Shown here: positions 27,227 to 35,855 of the stretch, in pieces
Numbering within the stretch: the first letter of the stretch is position 1
How the letters are laid out: each line of letters begins with the position of its first letter
Assembly: GCA_003597955.1 (NCBI GenBank)
Contig: QZJU01000020.1
Coordinates: 1-64,000 of the forward strand
Reading direction: 5' to 3'
DNA from: Candidatus Parcubacteria bacterium
GTDB taxonomy: Bacteria > Patescibacteriota > Patescibacteriia > PEXW01
DNA: 64,000 bases
Notes under the pieces: generated by a model
Seen by the model: the letters and a program-made list of their open reading frames with translations, nothing else
Told to the model about the DNA's origin: nothing
Database searches by the model: none
Program-made: the position numbers and the translations under genes

Positions 27227-28549
27227 TTAATTGGCTAACAAATCCGTTACCGCTGCCGGAGGCGTGGTGTCGCCGGTCGGGGGCAGGTTTTCGGGCGCGC
27301 CAGGCGAAACGCTGATTCTTTGAGACATTATCGTAAACGGACTGGCGCAATTTACGCTGGCCGTCCAAACCATTGGAATAAAATCCGCCTGGGCATTAAC
27401 CACGGCCGGGCCTTGGGGGAAGCGGTTACAAATGCCGTCCGAAGTCAGTGCGATGCGGTCGCTCCAGGCTTGGGTGTCTTTATTCCATTTTCGGTAATAA
27501 ATGTTGTTGTTATTTCCGGTTGAGCTCTCTTGCCTGACATAAAACAAATACAAATCATTGCCGTGCTTGGATAGCGAAGCGTGCCAGTCCAAAGGATCAT
27601 AAGGTAAAACTTCGATGTCGGCGTGCTGCCATGTGCCTTGGCCATTATTGTAAGTTTTCCAGGCGTGACGCAGTTTAGTGCGGTTGTTATAAACCAAATG
27701 CAATTCGCCGTTGACATAGGTCATGCTGAATTCTCTTTCGGCGCCAGTGGCTTCATTGCTGACAGCGATTGAATCGTCATTGGGCACAAAAGCCGAACCG
27801 TTCCAAATAAAATAGCGGTAATCCAAATTTTGGCCGGGAGTCGCGGAAATGTAATGAATAACCACGGCTGGCTGGTTACCGATCATGAATGAACCGACGC
27901 GGACATCTTCAATATTCAACTGGGCAACCCAGCCTTCCTGATCAAACGACGCCCCGCCATTCGTGGAGCGAAAATAGCGAACATTGCCGACCGGACTGTT
28001 GCTGGTGCGGTAAAAAATCCAGATATTGTTGCTATCTTGCGCCAAGATGTTAGAACGCGTCCAGATATTTGCAGGAATGAACGAGGAAGTCAAAGTAATC
28101 GGGCTGTTTAAATCCGTCGCGGTTTCGCCGGGCGCCCGGATTTTCCTAAACCAGACAATGCCTGCGCTGGGACCGGGATCAGTCAAATATAAATTATCTT
28201 GGCTGTCACCAGAAATGGAAGCGTGAAAATCCATATAACCTTTTACTGTCAGAGCGTCAGGCTCGGTGGCGTTCCAGGTCAAACCGCCATCATTAGACTT
28301 TTTAAAATCATTGTACCGGCTGTTAGGAAAAGCCAGCCAAAGATCATTCGGATCGTTTTGTGACATAAACAGTCGGTAGCGCGGTATGGTTAAGGTACAG
28401 CTGTAATTTGAACAAGTACTGACCTGCACGGGCGCGCTGACCGCGTCCCAAACAAAAACCCCATACAAAAAGAATAAGCCCCCAACTAAAGCTGCTAAGC
28501 TTGAGATTTTAGAGACTAATAAAAAATAATTTTTTGTTTTAATTTTCAT
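27227..28549 (-). CDS. Secreted beta-propeller-like protein with Asp-box repeats
   Basis: A signal peptide or anchor (LAALVGGLFFLYGVFVWDAV) leads an extracellular region. Asp-box motifs of the S-x-D/N-G-G-x-T/S-W/F type appear twice (KSNDGGLTWNAT, STNGGASFDQEG), as in sialidase-fold propellers. There is no recognisable catalytic sialidase Arg triad, so binding or structure is as likely as hydrolysis. The protein ends at GDTTPPAAVTDLLAN, which is the usual linker leading into a fibronectin type III domain. That domain is missing, so the gene may be 3'-truncated. Confidence 0.7.
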   Translation of the reverse strand: MKIKTKNYFLLVSKISSLAALVGGLFFLYGVFVWDAVSAPVQVSTCSNYSCTLTIPRYRLFMSQNDPNDLWLAFPNSRYNDFKKSNDGGLTWNATEPDALTVKGYMDFHASISGDSQDNLYLTDPGPSAGIVWFRKIRAPGETATDLNSPITLTSSFIPANIWTRSNILAQDSNNIWIFYRTSNSPVGNVRYFRSTNGGASFDQEGWVAQLNIEDVRVGSFMIGNQPAVVIHYISATPGQNLDYRYFIWNGSAFVPNDDSIAVSNEATGAEREFSMTYVNGELHLVYNNRTKLRHAWKTYNNGQGTWQHADIEVLPYDPLDWHASLSKHGNDLYLFYVRQESSTGNNNNIYYRKWNKDTQAWSDRIALTSDGICNRFPQGPAVVNAQADFIPMVWTASVNCASPFTIMSQRISVSPGAPENLPPTGDTTPPAAVTDLLAN

Positions 28550-28579
28550 ACTTATTATTATTTTAACACAAAATCACAA

Positions 28580-28629
28580 AAAAATCAAATCTAAAAAGCT
28601 TTTTTCAAGAGTTTTTAGATTTGATTTTT
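28580..28629 (-). terminator. Long AT-rich intrinsic terminator after rmuC
   Basis: An 18 bp perfect stem (AAAAATCAAATCTAAAAA with its complement) around a 14 nt loop, followed by T on the - strand. It lies 7 bp beyond the rmuC stop. Confidence 0.8.
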
Positions 28630-28636
28630 AATTTGC

Positions 28637-29695
28637 TTAAACATCTTCTTTTGGTTTTTCCAGCTCCAATGGCTCAATTTTTCCGCCCACTTCGGCGATT
28701 TTCAAAACATCTTTGTCGACTTTTTTAAATTCCTTGTAGGCCGTGTTGTATGTATTCACCGTCGTGCCCAAATGGTTGCCCAATTTCTGCATATAAGCAT
28801 CGTAATTTCCAATATGCTTGCCTAGCAATTCCACATTTTTCCGGATTTCCTTGGCTGATTCTTCAATCTGCATGGCGCGCAAGCCTTCCAGCACGGTTTG
28901 TAAATAAGCCAGGAATGAAGTTGGCGAAACGATTATCACATGGTACTTAGAAGCGGCGCGCTGGATCAAATTCTCCGTATCATCGGTAATCGCCCCGATT
29001 TTATTGACCAGTAAATCATAATAAATTGCTTCGGAGGGGATGAACATAAACGCGAAATCCATGGTGTCTTCGTTCGGCCGGATGTATTTGGCAGTTTCCT
29101 GAATCCGCATTTTTAGATCATTAACAAAAGCTTTCTCTAAAACTTTTCGCTCGCTCTCCACGCGCGTGGCCGCCAAGCGATTATAATTCTCCAAACTGAA
29201 CTTAGAATCGACCGGCACCAACTTGCCTTTGATTTTCACCACCGCATCGACTATCTCCCCGTCTTTGAACTTATATTGCATTTGGTAGGAATTTGGGGGC
29301 AAGACATTTTTTAGGACCGTATCCAAAAAATATTCGCCTAAAATACCCCTTTGTTTGGGGTTTGTCAAAATATCCTGCAAGTTTCTTAGCTGATCGGAAA
29401 AATTCAAAACCTGCTTGTTTGTTTCATCCAGCCGGGTCAGGCGCTCGGTCACATCTTTGACAATCTTAGTCGAATGGCCGAATTGCTCTTGCATGGCCCG
29501 AGTGGATTCGCCTAATTTGGAATCCATCACCCGGGTCATTTCCGTATTTTTTTCGTTTAACTGAGCCAGTCTTTCTTCCAAACGAATCAGTTTTTCGTTA
29601 CTGCCGCTATCGGTACCGCCGCGGCTTTGACGGAAAATAATAATCCCGATTCCGGTCAAGACTAAAACTATTAAAACAATCAATAGGATTTCCAT
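28637..29695 (-). CDS. rmuC: RmuC-family DNA recombination protein
   Basis: RmuC proteins limit inversions at short inverted repeats and carry a predicted PD-(D/E)XK-like nuclease domain. The N-terminus is a membrane anchor (MEILLIVLIVLVLTGIGIII), followed by a coiled coil. The conserved RmuC core follows: QRGILGEYFLDTVL, IVDAVVKIKGKLVPVDSKFS and FMFIPSEAIYYDLL. The ATG at 29695 is chosen because GGAG stands 5 nt upstream; the frame stays open to 29740. A repeat-rich genome such as this one may have particular need for it. Confidence 0.9.
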   Translation of the reverse strand: MEILLIVLIVLVLTGIGIIIFRQSRGGTDSGSNEKLIRLEERLAQLNEKNTEMTRVMDSKLGESTRAMQEQFGHSTKIVKDVTERLTRLDETNKQVLNFSDQLRNLQDILTNPKQRGILGEYFLDTVLKNVLPPNSYQMQYKFKDGEIVDAVVKIKGKLVPVDSKFSLENYNRLAATRVESERKVLEKAFVNDLKMRIQETAKYIRPNEDTMDFAFMFIPSEAIYYDLLVNKIGAITDDTENLIQRAASKYHVIIVSPTSFLAYLQTVLEGLRAMQIEESAKEIRKNVELLGKHIGNYDAYMQKLGNHLGTTVNTYNTAYKEFKKVDKDVLKIAEVGGKIEPLELEKPKEDV

Positions 29696-29846
29696 AAGCT
29701 CCATTTTAAGCCAAAAACCAAGTTTCGTCCAAACCCGCATTATTTTTTAATAATGACCACAACGATACTGATTCCCACAACCAAAACTAACCCTCTTTTT
29801 GAAAGTGACGGGGACAAGCTTGATTTTTTTTGGTAAGGGTGTTAAT

Positions 29847-29874
29847 TTGGTTTTACCCTAAAAATCAATATAAA
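29847..29874 (+). promoter_or_regulatory. Sigma-70-type promoter
   Basis: TTGGTT (29847-29852) and TATAAA (29869-29874) are 16 bp apart, 26 bp ahead of a small + strand gene. Confidence 0.5.
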
Positions 29875-29900
29875 ACCCGTCTTAAACCATGGAGGTTTGA

Positions 29901-30098
29901 ATGCCTGGTCAAAGTGCTTCTGGTTCAAAAACCCTCACCGACCAAAAACCACAAGACCATCCCGAGAAGGAGCTCAACCTTGGCCCGCCAAAAAAAGGAC
30001 GCGGGAAAAAAACTTCTGAAAGACGCAAACAAACCCGGGCTTGGACCACGGGCGGCGGCACTAAAATTACCCGCCACAGCGGCAATGGCCACCGGTAA
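29901..30098 (+). CDS. Small basic protein, unknown function
   Basis: The 65 aa product is hydrophilic and strongly basic in its second half (GPPKKGRGKKTSERRKQTR), ending GNGHR. A nucleic-acid-binding role is conceivable but unproven. The ATG at 29901 has GGAGG 6 nt upstream. A promoter precedes the gene and a terminator follows within 30 bp, giving a self-contained unit on the strand opposite its neighbours. Confidence 0.6.
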   Translation: MPGQSASGSKTLTDQKPQDHPEKELNLGPPKKGRGKKTSERRKQTRAWTTGGGTKITRHSGNGHR

Positions 30099-30126
30099 AA
30101 CCAAATTTTTTTGAACCTTTATTCAT

Positions 30127-30164
30127 CCGCCTGCTTCTTTGGAATAAGCGGGCGCTTTTTATTT
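30127..30164 (+). terminator. Intrinsic terminator
   Basis: CGCCTGCTT pairs with AAGCGGGCG and is followed by CTTTTTATTTT. It overlaps the last codons of the convergent gene at 30159. Confidence 0.75.
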
Positions 30165-30974
30165 TGGTTCTGGATGTGACTTAAATGCTTTGACAAAATT
30201 ATTATGGCACTCAACGCTTAGCTTAAAAAATTTCTCAACTTCAGTCTCATTAAAAGCCAAGCGATGGTAAGAAAAAAACCCATATTTGTTTTGTTTAAAA
30301 ATCAACGAATTATACTGGAAATCATTAAACAAACAAATTAATTTTGGATCAAAAATTTCAGTTAGCATTTTACGCTCACTGCCATTTAGCCTGAATCTTT
30401 TATTGAAATATCTCGATTCTAGATCATGATCAAATTTTGATTCAAAGGCTCCTTCAGATTCAAGCGAAAACCAATGCCGGGTTGGTTCGACTGGAAAGTG
30501 ACAAAAAATTACCCCCCTTACCTTGCCGGTTTTATGATTCGAAAAATAGATGGGCAAGAAAAACACCTTGACTGGCCCCATGGCCGTCAAACCGCTTGCG
30601 ATCCACGCAAACCTTATTGGCGCGCGATAGTCATCAGAATCGCTGTAGTAATAGATAAAGGTAGAAGAAAAATCTGGTTGTAAAAGTAAAGTTGATAATG
30701 ATATCCAATAAATTATTCTGGGTCTTGGCTGAAAATCAACTCTTGGCGAAGATAAATTTTTAGAAAAATCATTCTTTCCTTTGGGAGTAAATAATTCAAA
30801 TCTTTCAATGTTTAAATCATTTCTTTTCGCAAAATATAAAACCTGCTGATTTAAAGGCTCAAACCTCTCAATATAAATTTCAATTTGTTTTTTTCGTTCT
30901 TTTTCATAAAATTTAACGCCAAACCAAATTGCTACTGAGCCGATTAATAAAATAATCAAAACAAAAATAATCAT
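30159..30974 (-). CDS. Membrane-anchored protein of unknown function
   Basis: The N-terminus MIIFVLIILLIGSVAIWFGV is a membrane anchor. The remaining ~245 residues are soluble, rich in Phe, Tyr and Asn and predicted to mix alpha and beta structure. I see no catalytic motif or family signature. Its start overlaps the tatD stop by 4 bp, so the two are co-transcribed; the codon use is more AT-rich than that of tatD. Confidence 0.65.
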   Translation of the reverse strand: MIIFVLIILLIGSVAIWFGVKFYEKERKKQIEIYIERFEPLNQQVLYFAKRNDLNIERFELFTPKGKNDFSKNLSSPRVDFQPRPRIIYWISLSTLLLQPDFSSTFIYYYSDSDDYRAPIRFAWIASGLTAMGPVKVFFLPIYFSNHKTGKVRGVIFCHFPVEPTRHWFSLESEGAFESKFDHDLESRYFNKRFRLNGSERKMLTEIFDPKLICLFNDFQYNSLIFKQNKYGFFSYHRLAFNETEVEKFFKLSVECHNNFVKAFKSHPEPK

Positions 30975-31813
30975 ATTGTTAATTTAAAAAGTTTAACGGC
31001 GTTCTCCGTCGTCTGTCTTTCCACTTCCTCGTAAGACAAATCCTTAATTATTGCAATCCGCTCCGCCACATACTTAACATTTATAGGCTCATTTCGCTGG
31101 CCCCTGACCGCCTGGGGCGCCAAATACGGGGCATCAGTCTCCACCATTAATTTATCCAAAGGGACGGATTTCACGACTTCAGCCAAGCTTTTGGTATTGG
31201 GAAAAGTTATAATGCCGGTAAAAGAAATGAAAAAACCCGCCTCTAGAAATTTTTTGGCGACTCCCAAACTGGCACTGAAACAATGGACCACTCCCCGGTT
31301 AAAATTTTCGTGTTTTAAAATTTCCAGCATCTCCAAGTAAGCGCGATCGGGTTCGGCTCTGGTCGAGCGGCAATGTAAAATTATTGGCAAATTTAATTTT
31401 TTTGCTAGGGTAATATGCTCCTCAAAAACTTCTTTCTGTTTTTTTATAAAGTCAAGCTCGGAAACGCTGGCAGGTAAATGAAAATAATCCAGGCCGCACT
31501 CCCCGATAGCCACCACGCCTTTTTCTTTGGCTAAGGCTTCGTACTTTGCGGCCGCAAAATCCTCAGCCCGGCTTTTAAACGGAATCTCCACTTCGTCCAC
31601 AAAAGTTTCGTGCAAATGAATGGGGTGTAAGCCTATGGCCGCGAACATTTGCCCAGGATATGCCTGGGCGATTTTAACCGCCCTAAGGCTGGTGGAAAAT
31701 TGCGAGCCGACATTAATTACCTTCATGCTTTCAGCCAAAGTCCGCTTAATAACCGGCTCAAGGTCGTCTTTATAAGCGTTAAAATTTAGGTGGGCATGGG
31801 TGTCTATCAACAT
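30971..31813 (-). CDS. tatD: TatD-family metal-dependent deoxyribonuclease
   Basis: The amidohydrolase-type metal ligands are all visible: THAHLN at the N-terminus, AIGECGLDYFH, ILHCRS, VVHCFS and MVETDAPYL. TatD proteins act as 3'-5' exonucleases on single-stranded and damaged DNA. The length of 280 aa is slightly above average. It is divergently oriented from the hydrogenase genes, with a 62 bp shared intergenic region. Confidence 0.93.
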   Translation of the reverse strand: MLIDTHAHLNFNAYKDDLEPVIKRTLAESMKVINVGSQFSTSLRAVKIAQAYPGQMFAAIGLHPIHLHETFVDEVEIPFKSRAEDFAAAKYEALAKEKGVVAIGECGLDYFHLPASVSELDFIKKQKEVFEEHITLAKKLNLPIILHCRSTRAEPDRAYLEMLEILKHENFNRGVVHCFSASLGVAKKFLEAGFFISFTGIITFPNTKSLAEVVKSVPLDKLMVETDAPYLAPQAVRGQRNEPINVKYVAERIAIIKDLSYEEVERQTTENAVKLFKLTI

Positions 31814-31841
31814 AAAATTTTTGGATTTGGCCTTATGCTGT

Positions 31842-31847
31842 TATAAT
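31842..31847 (+). promoter_or_regulatory. -10 element for the hydrogenase genes
   Basis: TATAAT lies 28 bp ahead of the hydrogenase small-subunit ATG, with TTGGAT 15 bp upstream as a possible -35. The start codon lacks a clear Shine-Dalgarno site (CTTCCAAAATT precedes it). Confidence 0.5.
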
Positions 31848-31875
31848 ACACTTAATTAACTCGGCTTCCAAAATT

Positions 31876-32358
31876 ATGGCAAACAAGAAATTGCGCATTG
31901 GTTGGTTCACCTTCTCCTGCTGCGAAGACAGCACGATTATTTTTACGGAACTGCTGAACGACCATTGGCAGGAATGGAAAAAACTCTTGGACATCCGCCA
32001 CGCACGGGTTTTGCAGGACAAAAATGTTCTGGACGAGCTGGATGTGGCTTTCATTGAGGGCGCTTTAAATTCCCAAAAACAAGTGGACATGGCCAAGGAA
32101 ATCCGTTCTAATGCCAAAAAGGTGGTGGCGATCGGCGCTTGTGCCTGCACCGGCCTGCCTTCGGTCCAAAGGAACACTTTTCCAGAAAAGGAAGCCAAAG
32201 AAATCAAACCCTTAGTGAAAAAATTCAATTTCCTGCCCAAAGGCCTGAAATTAGCCGAGGCGATCAAGGTTGATGTGAATGTCCCGGGCTGTCCCATGGA
32301 CGAAAAAGTCTTTTTAAACGCCTTGGATAGTCTTCTGAAAGAATTCAAAATAATTTAA
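31876..32358 (+). CDS. [NiFe]-hydrogenase small-subunit-like protein
   Basis: The 160 aa protein corresponds to the N-terminal, proximal-cluster domain of [NiFe]-hydrogenase small subunits (also the 20 kDa subunit of complex I). Candidate 4Fe-4S ligands are C15/C16 in FTFSCCEDS, C89/C91 in IGACACTG and C139 in VPGCPMDE. The first pair is adjacent (CC) instead of the usual CxxC. No ligands for medial or distal clusters and no Tat signal are present, so it is a cytoplasmic, minimal small subunit as in group 3/4-type enzymes. The large-subunit gene follows after 3 bp. Confidence 0.88.
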   Translation: MANKKLRIGWFTFSCCEDSTIIFTELLNDHWQEWKKLLDIRHARVLQDKNVLDELDVAFIEGALNSQKQVDMAKEIRSNAKKVVAIGACACTGLPSVQRNTFPEKEAKEIKPLVKKFNFLPKGLKLAEAIKVDVNVPGCPMDEKVFLNALDSLLKEFKII

Positions 32359-32361
32359 TTT

Positions 32362-33663
32362 ATGCATACCGTTGATTTATCCCTAACCAAAGAAATCACT
32401 AAAGTCGAAGGCTCAGCCACCCTGGACGTAAAAATCAAGGGCGGGCAAGTGGAATATTGCCGATTTGGCATTACCGAATACAAGCGTTTTTACACCCAAG
32501 CTATGCGCGGTAAGCCTTATCGCGGTTTGCCTGCCTTGTTGGCGCGAATTTGCGGCACCTGCTCAAATGCCCACCTACTCTGCAGTATTGAGGCTTGCGA
32601 GCACGCTTTAAGCGTCCAGCCCAGTAAACAGACGCAAATTCTGAAACACTTAACCATGTATGGCCTGAATCTTCGCGACCATGCTTTGCACCTATACCTT
32701 TTCGCTTTGCCAGACATGTACGGAAAAGATTCTTTTCTTTCTTTTGACGAAAATGATTCGGAGCAACATCAAATTTTACACGACGCTTTTGATATTAAAG
32801 CGGCTGGCAATTATCTTTCCATTATCGTTGCCGGACGGAGCGTGCACGCGGTGAATCCCAGCATCGGCGGTTTTTTAAAAGTTCCCTCCGAGTCCGAAGT
32901 TCAAGAAGCTATCCACAAACTCGAGCATGTTAGACCGGCTATCTTGCGCACTGTGGAAAGGTTTGAAAGGTCCGAGTTTAAGTTTGACCGCAAAACCCAC
33001 TTTATGGCCTTGATAAACAATCCCTTTTCTTTTCTCGATGGCGAAATTGCCAGTGACTTGACCCCTGAACGCATCCCGGAAACAGATTTTCGGAACCATT
33101 TGGAGCGCGTCGTTATACCCTATTCCCAAGCTTCAGGCTATGAATTTAAAGCGGAAACTTACATGGTCGGCGCTTTAGCCAGAATCAATTTAGCCAAAGA
33201 CTCCTTGCACCCCAAAACCAAAGCTGCTTTGGAATCAACTTTAAGAAAATTCCCATCAACCAACATCTTCCATAACAATCTCGCCCAAGCCGTTGAATTG
33301 CTCCATTGTGTTGACCAATCTTTGGACTATCTACAAAATACTAAGTTCACCAAAGAGCCTTTGGCTTTACCCCGGCGCAAGTCGGGCGTGGGCGTCGGTG
33401 TGATTGAGGCGCCGCGCGGGACTTTGTACCACAAAGTAGAAATTGGCGAAAACGGGCTGGTTATCAAGGGTGAAATTGTGGTACCGACCGGCCAAAACCA
33501 GATAAATATCGAGCAGGATATGGCCAGGCGCTTGCAAGAAATGCTGCCCGCCGATCCAGACAAAGAAGCCATCCAGCTGGAATTGGAAAAAATCATCCGG
33601 GCTTATGACCCGTGCATGAGTTGCGCTTCGCATTTCCTGAAAATCAAATTGCAGACAGCTTAA
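32362..33663 (+). CDS. [NiFe]-hydrogenase large subunit
   Basis: Both Ni-binding motifs are intact: L1 RICGTCSNAH (C64, C67) and L2 DPCMSCASH (C418, C421). This means a true hydrogenase rather than a Ni-free relative. The sequence ends nine residues after H424, the usual cleavage point of the maturation protease, so it should be processed. The length of 433 aa fits group 3 or 4 large subunits. There are no genes for diaphorase, ferredoxin or membrane subunits nearby, nor for HypABCDEF, so the electron partner is unknown. Confidence 0.93.
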   Translation: MHTVDLSLTKEITKVEGSATLDVKIKGGQVEYCRFGITEYKRFYTQAMRGKPYRGLPALLARICGTCSNAHLLCSIEACEHALSVQPSKQTQILKHLTMYGLNLRDHALHLYLFALPDMYGKDSFLSFDENDSEQHQILHDAFDIKAAGNYLSIIVAGRSVHAVNPSIGGFLKVPSESEVQEAIHKLEHVRPAILRTVERFERSEFKFDRKTHFMALINNPFSFLDGEIASDLTPERIPETDFRNHLERVVIPYSQASGYEFKAETYMVGALARINLAKDSLHPKTKAALESTLRKFPSTNIFHNNLAQAVELLHCVDQSLDYLQNTKFTKEPLALPRRKSGVGVGVIEAPRGTLYHKVEIGENGLVIKGEIVVPTGQNQINIEQDMARRLQEMLPADPDKEAIQLELEKIIRAYDPCMSCASHFLKIKLQTA

Positions 33664-34015
33664 GTTGGAGTTCGGTTAAGGCCTGGTTTAAATCCATCTC
33701 CGGCGGAACGCCGAAAATTTTGAATTTTGGCAGTTTTTTTAATTTCTGCAAAAAAGCCAGATTGGAAAATAAATCATAATCGTGCATGGTCACCCTGGGC
33801 GAGTTTTCGAATTGACCCAATGAATCAAAGACCTCGACTTTTCCCAAACCCTTGATCGTATCAATGATCAATAATTCTTTGGGCATTTCCCATTCGTCCA
33901 AAGGGTCCTTGATTAAAAACTGGTGTTGGGGAAATCTTCTTTGCAAAACCGGCAGAAGTTTTATGGGCAAACTGTCTTCCGGCAAATCCGGGTTGCCGAA
34001 TATCCAAATTTCCAT
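33644..34015 (-). CDS. Probable hydrogenase maturation endopeptidase (M52-like)
   Basis: The 123 aa protein begins IWIFGNPDLPEDSLPI, matching the GN...D/E start of HybD/HycI proteases. It has the second acidic position in LLIIDTIKGL and a histidine in RVTMHDYDL. These correspond to the three nickel-sensing ligands of the family. It is short and divergent, so the call leans partly on position: it converges on the hydrogenase large-subunit gene and overlaps its 3' end by 20 bp. Its job would be trimming the nine-residue tail of that subunit. Confidence 0.7.
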   Translation of the reverse strand: MEIWIFGNPDLPEDSLPIKLLPVLQRRFPQHQFLIKDPLDEWEMPKELLIIDTIKGLGKVEVFDSLGQFENSPRVTMHDYDLFSNLAFLQKLKKLPKFKIFGVPPEMDLNQALTELQLKLSAI

Positions 34016-34019
34016 AGGT

Positions 34020-34823
34020 TTATAAAGTTCGGTTGGCTAATTCAAGATGCTTGTGCGTGTAAAATTCCAGCCATTTTATGTTTTCCGGCTGCACTATTTC
34101 GCAAGCTTGGTACCAATGCAGGGTCACTAGATCCCCGGCTTTCAACTCGTCAAAAGTATTGTCGGCCTCCAAACGCCGGTGCAGCGTAAAAGCTTCGGGT
34201 TCGGCCAAAACTAACTTTTGGTTTAGTAATTTCAGAGGCTTTCTTTTTAAAATTACTTTCGGCCCGTCAATCTTTTCCACCCTGCCCCAACTGACGCGGC
34301 AGGCGTCCATGCTTTCTAAAGTGTGCAGAACCTCAAGATGGCCCGTGCGCTTGTAGACATTAAAGACATGGAACGAGTGGTGCATACGGGCGCCCTGAGG
34401 TAATTTTTGGATTAGCTCATCAAAATTTTTCGGGTTGCTTTTCTTTTTCAATTCCAAATTATCACGCAAGTGCTTATAAAAATCTTGGTTTGGCACGCTC
34501 TCCAAAAGCGAATTGCCCAACCAATAGGCTTCCACCACCCGATCATCAAAAGGATCGCGGATGTGGTTGGCCCTGGCAATCGAACGCAAATACGGAAAAA
34601 GTGTCTGGAATTTCTGCAAGATATGGGTGAGGCCCGCATCGGTCGTGCCTTCTTTAAGGTAGGCAAAAACTTCGCGGTTCGCTTCGGGTCCGCACATATG
34701 AAGCTTGTTTGGGCCAAATGCGTATTTCGCGCAACGCGCCACACCATCACGCCATGTCGGCATGACATGGGCCTGCCCAGTTTTCAAGTCAGGCTCACGC
34801 CCAGGGCTGGGTTTGGCTGACAT
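34020..34823 (-). CDS. Hydrogenase-adjacent protein, DUF6390-like
   Basis: I recall similar proteins as DUF6390, but cannot verify this. Visible features are CAKYAFGPNKLHMCGPEANR near the N-terminus, VVEAYWLGNSLL, and a His-rich RMHHSFHVFNVY, which could hold a metal. The protein is soluble. It lies 4 bp upstream of the protease gene on the same strand, so the two are probably co-translated and both linked to the hydrogenase. The start is uncertain: 34859, 34823 and 34763 are possible, the first two overlapping the transporter gene. Confidence 0.6.
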   Translation of the reverse strand: MSAKPSPGREPDLKTGQAHVMPTWRDGVARCAKYAFGPNKLHMCGPEANREVFAYLKEGTTDAGLTHILQKFQTLFPYLRSIARANHIRDPFDDRVVEAYWLGNSLLESVPNQDFYKHLRDNLELKKKSNPKNFDELIQKLPQGARMHHSFHVFNVYKRTGHLEVLHTLESMDACRVSWGRVEKIDGPKVILKRKPLKLLNQKLVLAEPEAFTLHRRLEADNTFDELKAGDLVTLHWYQACEIVQPENIKWLEFYTHKHLELANRTL

Positions 34824-35721
34824 TGACTTTGGAGAACTTGGATTTTCGATGGTTGACAATCAGCAAGATTATCCCGGCCGCAAATAATACTCCGCTCAAA
34901 TTATTCAGATTGGTTAGGGGTGATTTTAAGAAAATCGTTGATAAGATCGTTGTCACAAATGTCGCCGGCACCAACAAACTAGCCACTACCGAAGCGGGCG
35001 CATGTTTTAAGGCCGTGTACCATGTTAAAACATATGCCAAAAGCAGCATCGAGGGAATCAGAGTCCAAAGCCATTGCTGGCCTGAAAGCCCGGCGACTAA
35101 ACCGACATTCCCCTGCCAGGCAACGACCGCGAATAAAATTATTGAACCAAAAACCATCCGCGCCGAAGCCACGGCGACGCTGGAAACCTCCCGTAAAACT
35201 TTTTTGGCGATTATATTCTCCGCAGCCCAAAGCAGGGTCGCGGCTAAAATCATAATTTCGCCTTTGCCAAAATGAAAATTCTGAAAACCGCCCAGCAAGA
35301 AAGTGCCACCTAAAAATAAACCTAAAGCGCCGATTTGCAGCTTGGTTATTTTCTCCTTTAAAAACCAAACCGCCAAGATTGCCACCCAGATAAACAAGGT
35401 TTTATGGATAAAGCTGGCGGCCAAGGCTGAAGTCAAAGACAGGCCGGTAAAAAACAAGATAAAAGGCGCACTCCCGCCGATTACGCCAACGGTTAAAAGT
35501 TTAAGCCAAGTTTTTCTGTTTAGGGATTTAAATTCTTTCATTTTGCCCAAAAAAAGCACCAGGCCGATTAAGAAGACGGCGACAAGCGAATTTTTAAGGG
35601 TGGTAAAGACAACTGGATTTTTTACGGCCGTCACGCCGATTTTGGTGATGAAGTTTGCGATACCGGAAATCAAGGCGGTGGTTAAAGCCAGGCTCATGCC
35701 TAATTTTAAATTTTTATTCAT
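34795..35721 (-). CDS. EamA-family drug/metabolite transporter
   Basis: The 308 aa protein has about ten membrane segments in two EamA repeats; each half ends in the conserved pattern with a proline-containing helix (SLTSALAASFIHKTLFIWVA, and ALKHAPASVVASLLVPATFV). DMT transporters carry metabolites or small organic molecules; the substrate is unknown. It precedes the DUF6390-like gene on the same strand and overlaps its likely start. A dispersed repeat element lies directly upstream. Confidence 0.88.
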   Translation of the reverse strand: MNKNLKLGMSLALTTALISGIANFITKIGVTAVKNPVVFTTLKNSLVAVFLIGLVLFLGKMKEFKSLNRKTWLKLLTVGVIGGSAPFILFFTGLSLTSALAASFIHKTLFIWVAILAVWFLKEKITKLQIGALGLFLGGTFLLGGFQNFHFGKGEIMILAATLLWAAENIIAKKVLREVSSVAVASARMVFGSIILFAVVAWQGNVGLVAGLSGQQWLWTLIPSMLLLAYVLTWYTALKHAPASVVASLLVPATFVTTILSTIFLKSPLTNLNNLSGVLFAAGIILLIVNHRKSKFSKVNVSQTQPWA

Positions 35722-35748
35722 AATGCTGATATTTTAGCATAGACCTTG

Positions 35749-35855
35749 ACCCCGCACCACTTTCCAAAATAAACTTTAAGTTTTTTGTAAGGCTATTTAC
35801 CTAATAAACATATTAGTGATAAGTGTTGGCGTTTTGCTGGAAAGTGGTGCGGGGT
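35749..35855 (+). repeat. ~107 bp terminal-inverted-repeat element, copy 3
   Basis: It runs from ACCCCGCACCACTTTCC to GGAAAGTGGTGCGGGGT with an AT-rich interior matching copy 2. Its right end abuts the -35 box TTGACA of the next + strand gene. Confidence 0.88.

Noticed and set aside
31876-33663. Complex I-like (NuoB/NuoD) genes instead of a hydrogenase
   Set aside because: The large subunit keeps all four Ni-binding cysteines, which complex I subunits lack.
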